Below, piece by piece: positions 33,599 through 44,069 of a stretch of DNA of 64,000 nucleotides (positions within the stretch are counted from its first letter, which is position 1; each line of letters starts with the position of its first letter). The notes under the pieces are model-generated. The model saw only the letters and a list, made by a program, of their open reading frames with translations, searched no databases and had not been told where the DNA came from. The DNA is taken from positions 13,332,501 through 13,396,500 of the forward strand of contig NC_065571.1 in assembly GCF_937616625.2 (NCBI RefSeq), written 5' to 3'. The stretch is from Mercurialis annua. Lineage: Eukaryota; Streptophyta; Magnoliopsida; Malpighiales; Euphorbiaceae. Made by a program: the position numbers and the translations under genes.

Positions 33599-34572
33599 GG
33601 CTTAATTACTTAAAAAACCCTCACCTTTAATCTTTATTTCGTTTATACCCTGACCTAGGAAAACTGTCACATATACCCTTGACGTTGTTATTATGTTTCG
33701 CCTCTACCCTTGAGGTATTAAATTGACCTCTTTTCATTTGCAAAAGAGTATAAAATAATCCTTCATTTTTTACATATATTCTAATTACACGTCAATGTTA
33801 TTAATTATATAAAAATACCTTCTTCTTTAAAAAAATTCAACTAATAATAATAATTTAATTTATATTAATTATTAATAATTTTTTAAAAATAAAAAACCGT
33901 AAAAAAATTTACATAAAACAAATAAAATATTCAAACTGATTAATTTCAACCTAATACCGTACTTTAATTTTAAAATCTATTTAATTTTTTTTTTTTTAAA
34001 AATATTAAAAAAAAATTGCTCCTCCTTCCAGGAGGAGCTTTTCTTCCTTCCATGGACGGAGGAGCAGCTGCTCCTTCCTTCCATGGACGGAGGAGCAGCG
34101 AGCTCCTTCCTTCCATGGAAGGAGCTCGCTACTCCTTCCTCATGGAGGAAGGAGCTCGCTGCTCCTTCCTCCATGGATGGAGGAGTCCATGGAGGAAGGA
34201 GTTTAGTTCCGTAAAAATAAAAAAGAAATTAAAAAAATAATATTAGCGGTTTTTTAAATAGGAGTACGGTTATAAGTAGGATTTAATAAAAATATTTTAT
34301 TTTATTTATTTATTTTATTTAAATTAAAAAAATTAATTTATTTTAGGACTTATTTGAACGTTTTTAAAGATGAAGTATCTGTTTATTTTTTAATAGGAAA
34401 AAAGTATAAAATAACCCTTAAATTTAGTTGTTTTTAATAAATCATCTTTTTTTGAAATTTGGGGTAGAGGTGAAACATAATGACAACGTCAAGGATATAT
34501 GTGACAGTTTTACTAAGTCAGGGTATAAACGAAATAAAGATTAAAGGTGAGGGTTTTTTAAGTAATTAAGCC
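33599..34572. mobile_element. Mutator-type MITE (GGCTTAATTACTT family), copy 2, with palindromic core
   Basis: 974 bp with long inverted arms (GGCTTAATTACTTAAAAAA.., matched by the complement at 34554-34572; inner arms include 'tagaggtgaaacataatgac'). The 9-bp duplication TTTTTTTAA (33590-33598 and 34573-34581) is perfect. The core 34016-34205 is a GC-rich palindromic array. Confidence 0.9.
34016..34205. repeat. Palindromic GCTCCTTCC / CCATGG array
   Basis: GCTCCTTCCTTCCATGG and its complement CCATGGAAGGAGC alternate several times, each pair a perfect hairpin around CCATGG. Both strands give short ORFs that merely translate the repeat. It is unlike the AT-rich arms of the host MITE. Confidence 0.85.
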
Positions 34573-34581
34573 TTTTTTTAA

Positions 34582-35133
34582 CTAGTTTCGCATTACGTGT
34601 TATGCACGTGGCTCGTAACATAACTCGTCAATAAATATATTAATAAATTTAATATAATTAAATCAATTTTTTATTTACAATTAATATTAAATTAGTTAAG
34701 AATTTTTGTAAAAGTAAATATAATATATTCGGTTATAAATTTTTTTTACATACTAATTTATTCTTTATTTGGTTTTATAATAATCATAATTATATAATTA
34801 ACTTAATTTTATTAATTTCTATCTTTAAAAATAATAAGATAGAAATTTAAATAATAATATATTGGCCAAATACAGTATTTTAATTTTGTAGTTCAATCAA
34901 ACTAAAAGATAGGTATTCCTACTAATTTGGAGACAATTTAGTTATTTTTTACATACTAAAAACTAAATTGGAGATAATTTAGCTACCTATTCTAATTAGA
35001 ACTTTAATTACAATAGTGATTAATTAAATAATTAATTAGTTAATGACTATAAAACCTTTATTTGATAGTAAACTGAAAAGGGTTATTCAGTAAATTTGTC
35101 TGTCCCCCCCCTCCATTCGTGCTTTTATATATA
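34582..35133 (-). mobile_element. Non-autonomous Helitron, copy 1 (5' terminus trimmed)
   Basis: On the minus strand it ends with GTAATGCGAAACTAG preceded by a CACGTGCATAACACGT near-palindrome, matching the CTRR end and hairpin of Helitrons. Its 5' side reads TATATAAAAGCACGAATGG, the usual plant Helitron start minus the first bases. About 75-80% identical to copy 2, which abuts it directly. It has no Rep/helicase coding. Confidence 0.78.
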
Positions 35134-35721
35134 CTAGTTTCGTATACGTGCTATGCACGTGGCTCGTAACGTAACACGTCAATGAATATATTAGTAAATT
35201 TATTATAATTATATCAATTTTTTATTTATAATTAATATTAAATTAGATAAGAATTTTTGTAAAAGTAAATATAATATATTCGGTTATTAAATTTATTCCA
35301 TACTGAATTTTTTTTTTTTGAAATATTCCATACTGAATTTATTCTTCTTTTGGTTTTATAATAACCATAATTAAATAATTAATTTAATTTAATTAATAAT
35401 ATTTTTAAATATAATAATAAGATAGAAATTTAAATAATAATATATTGACCAAATACAGTATTTTAATTTTGTAGTTTAATTAAACTAAAAGATAGGTATT
35501 CCTACTAATTTGGAGACAATTTAGTTATTTTTTACATATTAAAACTAAATTGGAGATAAGTTAGCTACCTATTCTAATTAGGACTTTAATTACAATAGTG
35601 ATTAATTAAATAACTAATTAGATAATGACTATAAAACCTTTATTTAATACTAAACTGAAAAGGATTATTCGGTAAATTTGCCTGTCCCCCCCCCCATCCG
35701 TGCTTTTATATATAGTATAGA
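35134..35721 (-). mobile_element. Non-autonomous Helitron, copy 2
   Basis: The minus-strand 5' end is TCTATACTATATATAAAAGC and the 3' end is ACGTATACGAAACTAG with a GCCACGTGCATAGCACGT hairpin upstream. The terminal TC and CTAG fit the family. A C-run (35687-35696) sits near the 5' end. The interior is non-coding. Confidence 0.83.
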
Positions 35722-36089
35722 TTATAGTATAGATAGTACTCTAATTTTGTAAAATTGTCAATTTTACCCTAAATTGTATATTTGATTTTTAATAGCACCC
35801 TAAAAAAATTTGGCACTCGTTTTTATACACCGTGGCAGTCATGTCACCCAAAAAATCAGCAATTATTAACTCATCATTATTTGACATGATCATGATTAGT
35901 TACGTTTTTAATGATTAAAAGCTTTGTTTCGTGTTCTCATCCTTTAATTTAAGTGAAAAGTGAAGAACACTTTCAAACGTTTTTTCCTCTCAAACTCATT
36001 CTTGTCTGAAAATCTCCATCGCCAAAACATATCTATTGTCTATCTTTCTCGTTACCTCAAACCTAGAAATAATCATAACTTCGTTTTAG

Positions 36090-37160
36090 ATGACGTCTAG
36101 GTTCAGTAATGTGAAAAAATAGGAAAACAAAATCTCTTATGGAGAGACAATCCCAAATTCAAGTCCAAAGGCTACTGGTAATAACTTAACTTTCAATTCA
36201 GTATCCCTCATTTTTGTTCAACCTATATATGGTGGTAATTGTAGGGTTTTCGAAAAATTAGGATTTTAGGGTTTAATATGTATTGATATTTAAATTCTAG
36301 GGTTTTCAAAGTTTGGGTTTAGTTAACCCCGTAAAGCCTAAATCAAAATTGGGAATTTAGTTAATTCCAGTTTCCTCTGAATTAGGGTTTCAAATTGGGG
36401 CTTTTTAAAATTAGGGGTTTGCCTAATTTCTCAGAGGCGAATTTTGGGTTTGTACTATTTAATCTATATCTATAGTGGCTACTTGTAGGTTTTCCAAAAT
36501 TGGAAATTAGTTACCGTTTAATCCATCAAAGCATATAATTTGGTTTTGTTTCTGTTGATTTACTTGCCTTATAATCATTTATTCATTACTTGGTGCTACT
36601 ATTTAGTAGAAATTTGATGTTGTTTTGCCTTTAGTAACTTGGTGTTCTTGGTTAGTACTAAGATAACTGTATAAATGGACTGTATAATAAATGACTTAAG
36701 TGTTGTTACTATATTGGTTATTACTGTTTGCAATGTAGTGACGTTTTCTATATTAGTTGTTACTTTTTATTATGTGAAGGTTGTAATATAAGTATTGATT
36801 ATTTTCTTGGCAGAGATGACCGAGACAGATCCTATTACTACGGACGGTATTGAAAGAATGTTGGTATCCATATGAAAATCTAACATTAAATAATATAGCA
36901 CGAAAGGTTAGGGATATGAGTTACCTATGAATTAGTAGAATTAGGAACTATAAACCTGTAGGCGATTGGCTACGATAACCCTTGTTAAGGGCGATGAAGA
37001 TGTCAGACAGTTGTTCATCGAGGGACATAATTTTAGGTTTGTTAAAATGTTTATAGAGTATAAGGGGAAAATTTGGAAAGTAGACTGAAAAGGAAGACAA
37101 TGTAACAAATGAAAATTCATTAACTAGTGATGCATCAAATGAAAAAGCATCAGCCATGGT
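36090..37160 (+). pseudogene. MULE (MuDR-like) N-terminal remnant, fragment 1
   Basis: An exon-like start at 36090 (MTSRFSNV) is followed by long AT-rich introns. The frame at 36986-37080 reads VKGDEDVRQLFIEGHNFRFV, then KMFIEYKG, resembling the PB1-like N-terminal region of MuDR transposases ('dD.dVr.ml.......v.lYve'). The acidic/Asn-rich downstream part (SLTSDASNEKASAM) breaks off at 37157. Stops and frame changes are frequent. The family call is by pattern and therefore moderate. Confidence 0.45.
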
Positions 37161-39266
37161 AATATAATAAGTAAAACTTTTTTAGTTTGATTCAGTTTAA
37201 TTTGATATTATAAAAATAAATTTTCGATTCTATTCAATAAAAATTAGTTTTTTTGGTTTGGTTTGATTTATATCGATTTGAAAAAAAAAAAAAAAAACTT
37301 TGATTTTGGTTCGGTTCAGTTTGATCGTTTCAATTTAAAAAAAAAACATTTGGTTCGGTTTGGTTTGATTTAAAAATATAAAAAAAATTCGGTTTCTTTA
37401 GTTTAAAATAAAAAAATTTGGTTTGTTTCGGAAAAAATATAGAATATCTTCATCATCTGTACCAGAAAAGTAGTCCCATTCATTTGTCAGCTCAAAATCC
37501 TCCTCACCACTGATGCTCACCTCCTTAACGGCATCCATATTTTAAGTAATTTTTCTCCTAAATTCAAAAAAAAATTCACTCTTTTGGCACAAAGTAGCCC
37601 ATTTGGAGACCTTCTTTCTCCCATTCTCAGTCAATTTGAACTTGCTTCTTTTTTGAGTCTTGGCTTTTGCCTTTCTTTTATCCTTTGATTGTCTACTCCC
37701 TAAAACTTTAGTTGCTTTGTTAACACTTGCAGATGGATTCAATATTTCTACCTCTTTTTCTACTACTAAATCATTTAAAACCTCTTCAACAAAACCTTCA
37801 AACCAGTCTGTATCAAATATATGGGTATTGTTGTCATCAACCTCTACCCGGTTTGTACATCCTCACACGCAGCCATAACTTCCTCTGCAATCTCCCCTGC
37901 CACTTGTTCTAAACCCTCCTCTGCCTCTCTGCTAACTCAATCTCAGCCTTTTCTTCTAACTCCACCCACTCCTAACTCAAGTTTAAACCCCACAGTCTGT
38001 GGTCCTAATCCCTCACCCTTTTTTTGTGGCCTCAACTTCCCTTTCCTGAGTCCCCTCAACTTCAACTTCAACTTCAACTTCCTGTCCTTTAGTCCCATCC
38101 ACTTCAACTTCCTACTCCCTTAGTCTCCTCACCCTCTGGTTATAAATCACTCCCTTTCCCATTAGCTTCTTAACCCTTAGTCCTCTTACCCTATATTTCT
38201 AAATTAGTAACCTCAACTTCAGCTTCTATCACCTCATTCCCCTCAATTTCTCTGTCTAAATCAGTCACATAATCAAAATCCCTTGATATCTCAGTCCATT
38301 TAGTTTGTGTTTCTAACCCCTCACTCCCCCTCAAGCTCAAGCTCATCATCTTTACATATTAAATATAAAATCACAACCTAATCTAATCATTCCAACCAAG
38401 ACATATTTATATTAAGAGGACCAAAAACAATCAAAATAACAAATCAATAAACCACAAACAGTTAACATCATATACATTAACCATTCAAAAAATAATAATC
38501 AAAAGCATGTCATTAATAAAACCCAACAATTTAATCACATTTCAAGAGAAATAATCATTTCCAACCTTAAAGAAGTGGAAAAATCAACAAGCACTAACAT
38601 TTATATTTTTCCGGTAATGACATTGTTAACCAGGCCTTCAAATCATCCCACAAATACAATGATTCCTCTTCGTTCTAATGCTACTGTCAGTCTGCGACCG
38701 TCGGTTGTTCCAATTTTTGCTTGAATCGATCAAATTTTGAGGCAACAAGATTTCCTCCAAATTTAACCTACGAGAGAGTTTAATTTTTCTTATGATCAAG
38801 GGAAGAATTAAACGGTTACTATTTTTCATTCTTTGGATCAATGTTTTAAATTTTGGGTTGAGAAGTAAGTCTCCATGTGTCAATAGATTCCCACTTAAAA
38901 TCAGAACTGTTTGGCACGACAATCAATGACTCGCCTAAAAAGGCGCGTTTTGCACAAATAGAGGGGGAGGGGCTTTTTTATGCGGTTTTGCCATGTTTTA
39001 AGGTGATTTGATCCGATTTCGTGAGTTTTAACTTATTTAATATTTCGTGTCAAGTTCGGTTTTTTTTAATCCTTTACTCTTTAATATTTAGTTTGAATAA
39101 TATGTCTCTATTATTTTAGTAACATACCTTGCACGATTTCATATTAGTTTTAATTTTAGAAATTTGTGAGATTGCCAAGAAAATAAAATTCAGCACATGT
39201 TTGTCCAAACTAATCTTAATATCTATTTAAAACTCGAGACTAATCTAATTAGTCAAATCAACAAAT
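37081..39266. repeat. Tandem duplicated segment, copy I
   Basis: Shares several long blocks with 39440-40953, for example 'ctgaaaaggaag', 'aaaaattagtttttttggtt', 'aatttttcttatgatcaagg', 'tggcacgacaatcaatgact' and 'gaggggcttttttatgcggt'. It carries about 960 bp (around 37740-38700) missing from copy II. Confidence 0.8.
37440..37965 (-). pseudogene. MULE-like acidic/basic coding remnant on the opposite strand, copy I
   Basis: Minus-strand frames read DTDWFEGFVEEVLNDLVVEK, then a basic block NKATKVLGSRQSKDKRKAKA. After a short break comes MDAVKEVSISGEEDFELTN, then EWDYFSGTDDEDIL. Acidic 'DYFS..DDED' blocks like this occur in MuDR-like proteins before the DNA-binding domain. A repetitive EVEVEVE-coding stretch lies at 38040-38120. 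No catalytic domain follows. Confidence 0.4.
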
Positions 39267-39439
39267 CTGATATATGGAGTAAAAATAAAAATCCCACTTT
39301 CTACTTTGAAAATGCACTTTATTTTACTAAATATGCTCTTTAAAATAAAGAGCACTATTGGAGATGCTCTAAGAGAGCAATGTTGGAAAGTTTGAAAATT
39401 TTGATAAAGGTGAAAGTGTTAAGAATGCGATGATGAGTT

Positions 39440-39770
39440 ATGAGACTGAAAAGGAAGGCGATGTAACAAATAAAAAGGCATTAACTAGGGATGCAGTAAA
39501 TGAAAAAGCATCAACCATGGTGATGTAGCAAATGAAAGTGCATCAGCTGAACATGCAGCTGAGAATGCAAATACTATTCAAATGGAGACTAAAAGTGAAG
39601 GTAAAGGAGAAGAGATTGACAACACATTCATATGACGCAACGAAGTAGACACTGAAAATGATAGCGTTAGTGATGGTGAAAGTGATTTTGATGAAGATTA
39701 TGCAATCCAAAATTCAAAATTCAAAACAAAAATACAAAGTAAAATAGTTGAAATTTGTAATCCATGATGA
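39440..39770 (+). pseudogene. MULE-like acidic coding remnant, plus strand (copy II)
   Basis: The frame reads SASAEHAAENANTIQMETKS, then EVDTENDSVSDGESDFDEDY, interrupted by at least one stop. This is the linker seen after the PB1-like part in fragment 1, so it probably derives from the same protein. No transposase core follows. Confidence 0.4.
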
Positions 39771-40074
39771 AAAATTCCAATCAAAAAATCCTTTTTTAAA
39801 AGAATTTTTTTTAGTTTGATTCGGTTTAATTTAATATTATAAAAAAATTAATTTCGGTTCTATTCAATAAAAATTAGTTTTTTTGGTTTGGTTCGATTCA
39901 TATCGATAACAAATGAAAAGTTTTAATTTTGGTTTGGTTTAGTTTGGTCGGTTTGATTTTAAAAATAAATAAAAAAAATTGATTCGGTTTGATTTAGCTT
40001 AAAAATATAAAAATTATTTTTCAGTTTCTTTAGTTTAAAGTAAAAAAATTTGGTTCGTTTCGGAAAATACTATA

Positions 40075-40390
40075 GTAATATCTTCATCATCTACATCAGA
40101 AAAGTAGTCCCATTTATTGTCAGCTCAAAATCTTCCTCACCATTGCTGCTCACCTCCTCAATATTATCTATACTTTAAGTAATTTCTCTCCTGAATTCAA
40201 AAAAAAAAGTAATTTCTCTCCTTTGGCACAAAGTAGCCCGTTTGGAGGCATTTCTTCTCCCATTCTCAATCAATTTGGACTTGCTTCTTGTTTGAGTCTC
40301 GGCTTTTGCCTTCCTTTTACCCTTTGATTGTCTACTCCCTAAAGCTTCAGTTGCTTTGTTAACACTTGCAAATGAATTCAATCTTTCTGC
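40075..40390 (-). pseudogene. MULE-like remnant on the opposite strand, copy II
   Basis: Counterpart of 37440-37742: the basic block NKATEALGSRQSKGKRKAKA and then the acidic end (around 40095-40170) with several changes and stops. Confidence 0.4.
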
Positions 40391-40954
40391 CTCGTTTTCT
40401 ACTGCTTGAATTGATCAAATTTTGAGGCAACAAGATTTCCTCCAATTTTAACCTACGAGAGAATTTAATTTTTCTTATGATCAAGGGAAGAATTAAACGG
40501 TTACTATTTTTGATTCTTTGGGTCAATGTTTTAAGTTTTGGATTAATTGAGAAGTAAGTCTCCACGTGTCAATAGATTCTCACTTAAAATCAGAACTGTT
40601 TGGCACGACAATCAATGACTCGCCTAAAAGGGCGCGTTTTGCACAAACAGAGGGAGAGGGGCTTTTTTATGCGGTTTTGCCATGTTCTGAGGTGATTTGT
40701 TCCAGTTTCGTGAGTTTTAACTTATTTAATATTTTGTGTCAAGTTCGGGTGTTTTTTTTATCCTTTACTCCTTAAAATTTTGTTTGAATAATATGTCTCT
40801 ATTATTTTAGTAACATACCTTGCACGATTCTATATTAGTTTTAATTTTAGAAATTTGTGAGCTTGCCAAGAAAATAAAATTCAGCACATGTTTGTCCAAA
40901 CTAATCTTAATATCTATTTAAAACTCGAGACTAATCTAACTAGTCAAATCAACA

Positions 40955-42945
40955 AATCTAAATATTAGTCATAAACAATAGATTTGGTAACAATCACAAA
41001 CTATGAATCTACTAAAATGTCAATAATATGGCAAAAACTCACATGTGAAATAGTTGATTGAGTGGTGTTGTCTTTTTGTTTCACAAGCTCTAAAATAGGG
41101 CGATTTCAAAAGAAACTTCCTAGAGTAGTGCTAAATATCAAACATTGAATTTTACTTGAAAATGTCTCTCTCAATTTTTGCATCAACACATGAATGTCAG
41201 AGTCATAAAATAATTGGAGTAAAGATATGCGACTTTATAAATAAAATTAGAAATCACAATCACACTTAGGATTAAGATTCTTTCAAATTATTCATAAAAA
41301 AAGATTCTTTCAAATTATTCATAAAAATAAATTCTTTCAAATTGATTATAATTATTGATTATGTTCATTAGATTTGCATTATTTTTTTTATAAAATGAAG
41401 GTATAAACTAATTTATGCATTTTTTTTATTCAACTAATGTTAGTTTTTTTAATACTTGGAGAGGGAGAGCGTTTGTGAAAGAATTTAAACCCACGACATA
41501 ACAGTTTGCTGTTTCGCGCATATACCATTTTAGGTATAGATAAAATAAATATGACCATTAAAGTTTAACTGTAACATAATTCTAATCATACTATTTGACA
41601 TATAATTTTTGTAAAAGAATTTAGTTAACACTTTTTCTTATCTGAAATAAGTTAACTCCCTTTTGAACTTTAGAATTAAAAAGGTATACCATATCCATAA
41701 GACTCATAAGCTTATCAAATTTTAGGATAAATATATATTTATGCCCTTAAATTTTAATGAATTAGTTACTTTCGCATATCAACTTTGACAATGATTATTT
41801 ACACACCTATATTATTATTTTTTGGTTATATTTAAACATATTTTTCCTAATCAAAATATTGTGTGCCACAAATGTCTGGGAGAGAGTGAGTCCTTGAAAA
41901 AAAAAACAAAATCTTTTGTTAAAAAAAAAAAGAAAAAAAAAATAGACCCGTGACTTCATACCATGAGAACAATTTTGGTAAATATTTATTTTAAATATAA
42001 ATTAGACAATAATTAATATTTCAACATGTATAATTTTTTTTATTAGTAACATAATTACAAACTTAATACTTTTTGAAATTTTAAATATTGTAATTTGTTA
42101 CATTAAGCAATATTATCACTAAAAATAAAAAATAATTTAAAAATAATTTAAAATTTTATTAAAATTTTAAATATTATTTTTTATCTAAAGTAACAAAATA
42201 TTTACTAAAATAGAGTTTTAGTTTATAAATATATTACTAATACTAAGATATTGTTTATAAATTCATATAAGTTACTATGAACTTATGTTAATAAAAAGGC
42301 AACATTATTAAAATTTAATAAAATTATTTTAAAACAACGTTCAAATTTTTATAATGTTTCACATTTAATGTTTAAAAATTAATATTATCCTAAAAACATG
42401 ATGTTGACATTTATATTTATATTTACATTTATTAAATATTATATAAGTCATTTTGAAACTTCTATTAAATTTGATAATTTTTATTTTTATATATACTTTA
42501 TTCAGCTGGTTAAAAAAATTGAATTTATGATATAGTTAAAATACATACTAAAATATTATTTTACAAAAATAATAAAATCAATTTGTGAAAATTACATTAA
42601 AAATAAAATATTAAATATTTAACTTAATATATGAACAATATATAATTGTTTTTGACAATTTATGGAAAGTTCGGAAGCTAAGTAATTTTTTTAATTCAGA
42701 AAGTGACTATCACTTTCTTAGAATATGTTTAAATAAATAAAAAAGTTTAGCTCATGTGTGGAAATAGTCATTGGAAAAGTTGAGGTGTGTATATGTTTTT
42801 TTTTTCTCACCCCTACTTTTACACATTCATCCATATAATATCCTAACTAGTTGGTGCCATTTCCACATTTAACCCAACTCAACACAGCCCCACCCCCACA
42901 CTCACGTAAGAGGACGATCACATAGAGAGCATTCCCTGTTTTTTA
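40955..42945. other. AT-rich non-genic region with a decayed foldback
   Basis: No gene is seen. Segments near 41770-41815 (tatcaactttgacaatgatt) and 42750-42800 (its loose complement) form weak inverted ends about 1 kb apart, suggesting an old foldback element. The interior is over 80% A+T. Confidence 0.4.
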
Positions 42946-42990
42946 GGGTTAATGACCATTAAATTTGGTTTTTGTTAATTATTTCCGAAA

Positions 42991-43494
42991 GGCCTAATGT
43001 CTTAAAAAACCCCGACCTTTTAGCCCTTTTTCAATCATACCCCGACGTTGAAAATTTGTCAATTTTACCCTATTTTGCATTTTTGTGTTTCAATTGTACC
43101 CTGAAAAATTAAATTAACGTCTTTTGCGTTTGGAAATTTATTTAAAACATTCTCTATGTCTCGCATATATTAATTGTATATTTTTAAAATTTATTTAAAT
43201 TTAGTTAAATTAATTAAGAATTTAAATTAGTGTTAATTTGATTATGGTTTTTAGTTAGTTTTTAAAAATAAAGGACTTATTTGTATTTTTTTGAATAAAA
43301 AAGAATTTAAGTTCATGTTTAGACTTAATTAATTGAATGATTTCATCATTTAAGTAAAAAAATTAACAAAAAATAAAATATTAGGGTACAATTGAAAACA
43401 GAAAATTCAAAAGTGGGTAAAATTGAGAAATTTTCAACGTCGGGGTGGAATTGAAAAAAAGTTTAAAGGTGAGGGGTTTTTGAGTGATTAGGCC
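42991..43494. mobile_element. Mutator-type MITE (GGCCTAATGTCTT family), copy 3, nested in the MULE
   Basis: 504 bp with inverted arms around GGCCTAATGTCTTAAAAAAC and 'accccgacgttgaaaatttg'. The 9-bp duplication TTTCCGAAA (42982-42990 and 43495-43503) is perfect. It inserted 45 bp inside the MULE's left end, so it is younger than the MULE. Confidence 0.92.
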
Positions 43495-43542
43495 TTTCCG
43501 AAATTATCACCCAAAAATTCATAATTTCCATTTTATACCTTC

Positions 43543-43720
43543 CAGACCGCGGAACTGTTCCGCGGTTTGTGTAAACCGCGGAACAGTTCCGCGGTCTGTC
43601 CTACGTGGCTCCTCGCTGGAGGAGCCACATAGGAAAAGTAAACCGCGTAACAGTTACGCGGTTTGCTTTTCCAACGTGGCAAACCGCGTAACTTTACGCG
43701 GTTTACTTTGTGCAGTCAGG
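43543..43720. repeat. Left CCGCGG palindrome array of the MULE
   Basis: Four hairpin units: two of type ACCGCGGAACNGTTCCGCGG, then two where CCGCGG becomes CCGCGT/ACGCGG (aaccgcgtaacagttacgcg; aaccgcgtaactttacgcgg). A GTGGCTCC..GGAGCCAC palindrome lies among them, and GGGAATTTAATTCCC and GGGAGAAAAATTCTCCC follow. Confidence 0.92.
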
Positions 43721-44069
43721 GAATTTAATTCCCTGACTGCACTGATTGGGAGAAAAATTCTCCCAATCATTTTAATGTAATTATTTAAAAAAAATTTAAA
43801 TAAATAAAATATTTATTTAAAAATGAAAAAAAAATTATTAAAAAAATTACGTTTTAATTGTTGAATTTTTTAAATTTAAAACGTTTGAATTAGTTAATTT
43901 TTATAACATTCTACAAAAATAAATTTATAAAATACTACAAAATAATTATATTAACAAATATTCAAATATAATTTATACTTCATAACAATAACATATTTAA
44001 TAAATTAAAAATTACAAATTAAAAAAGATTACTACATCAGATAATAATGTACAAAGTACAAAAAAGAAA

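Larger units (their letters stand above)
39440..40953. repeat. Tandem duplicated segment, copy II
   Basis: Second copy of the segment at 37081-39266. It has about 250 bp near 39520-39790 that copy I lacks, encoding an acidic plus-strand block, and lacks the EVE-coding part. Confidence 0.8.

Noticed and set aside
34016..34240. Plus and minus ORFs in the CTCCTTCC array
   Set aside because: They are translations of a palindromic repeat.
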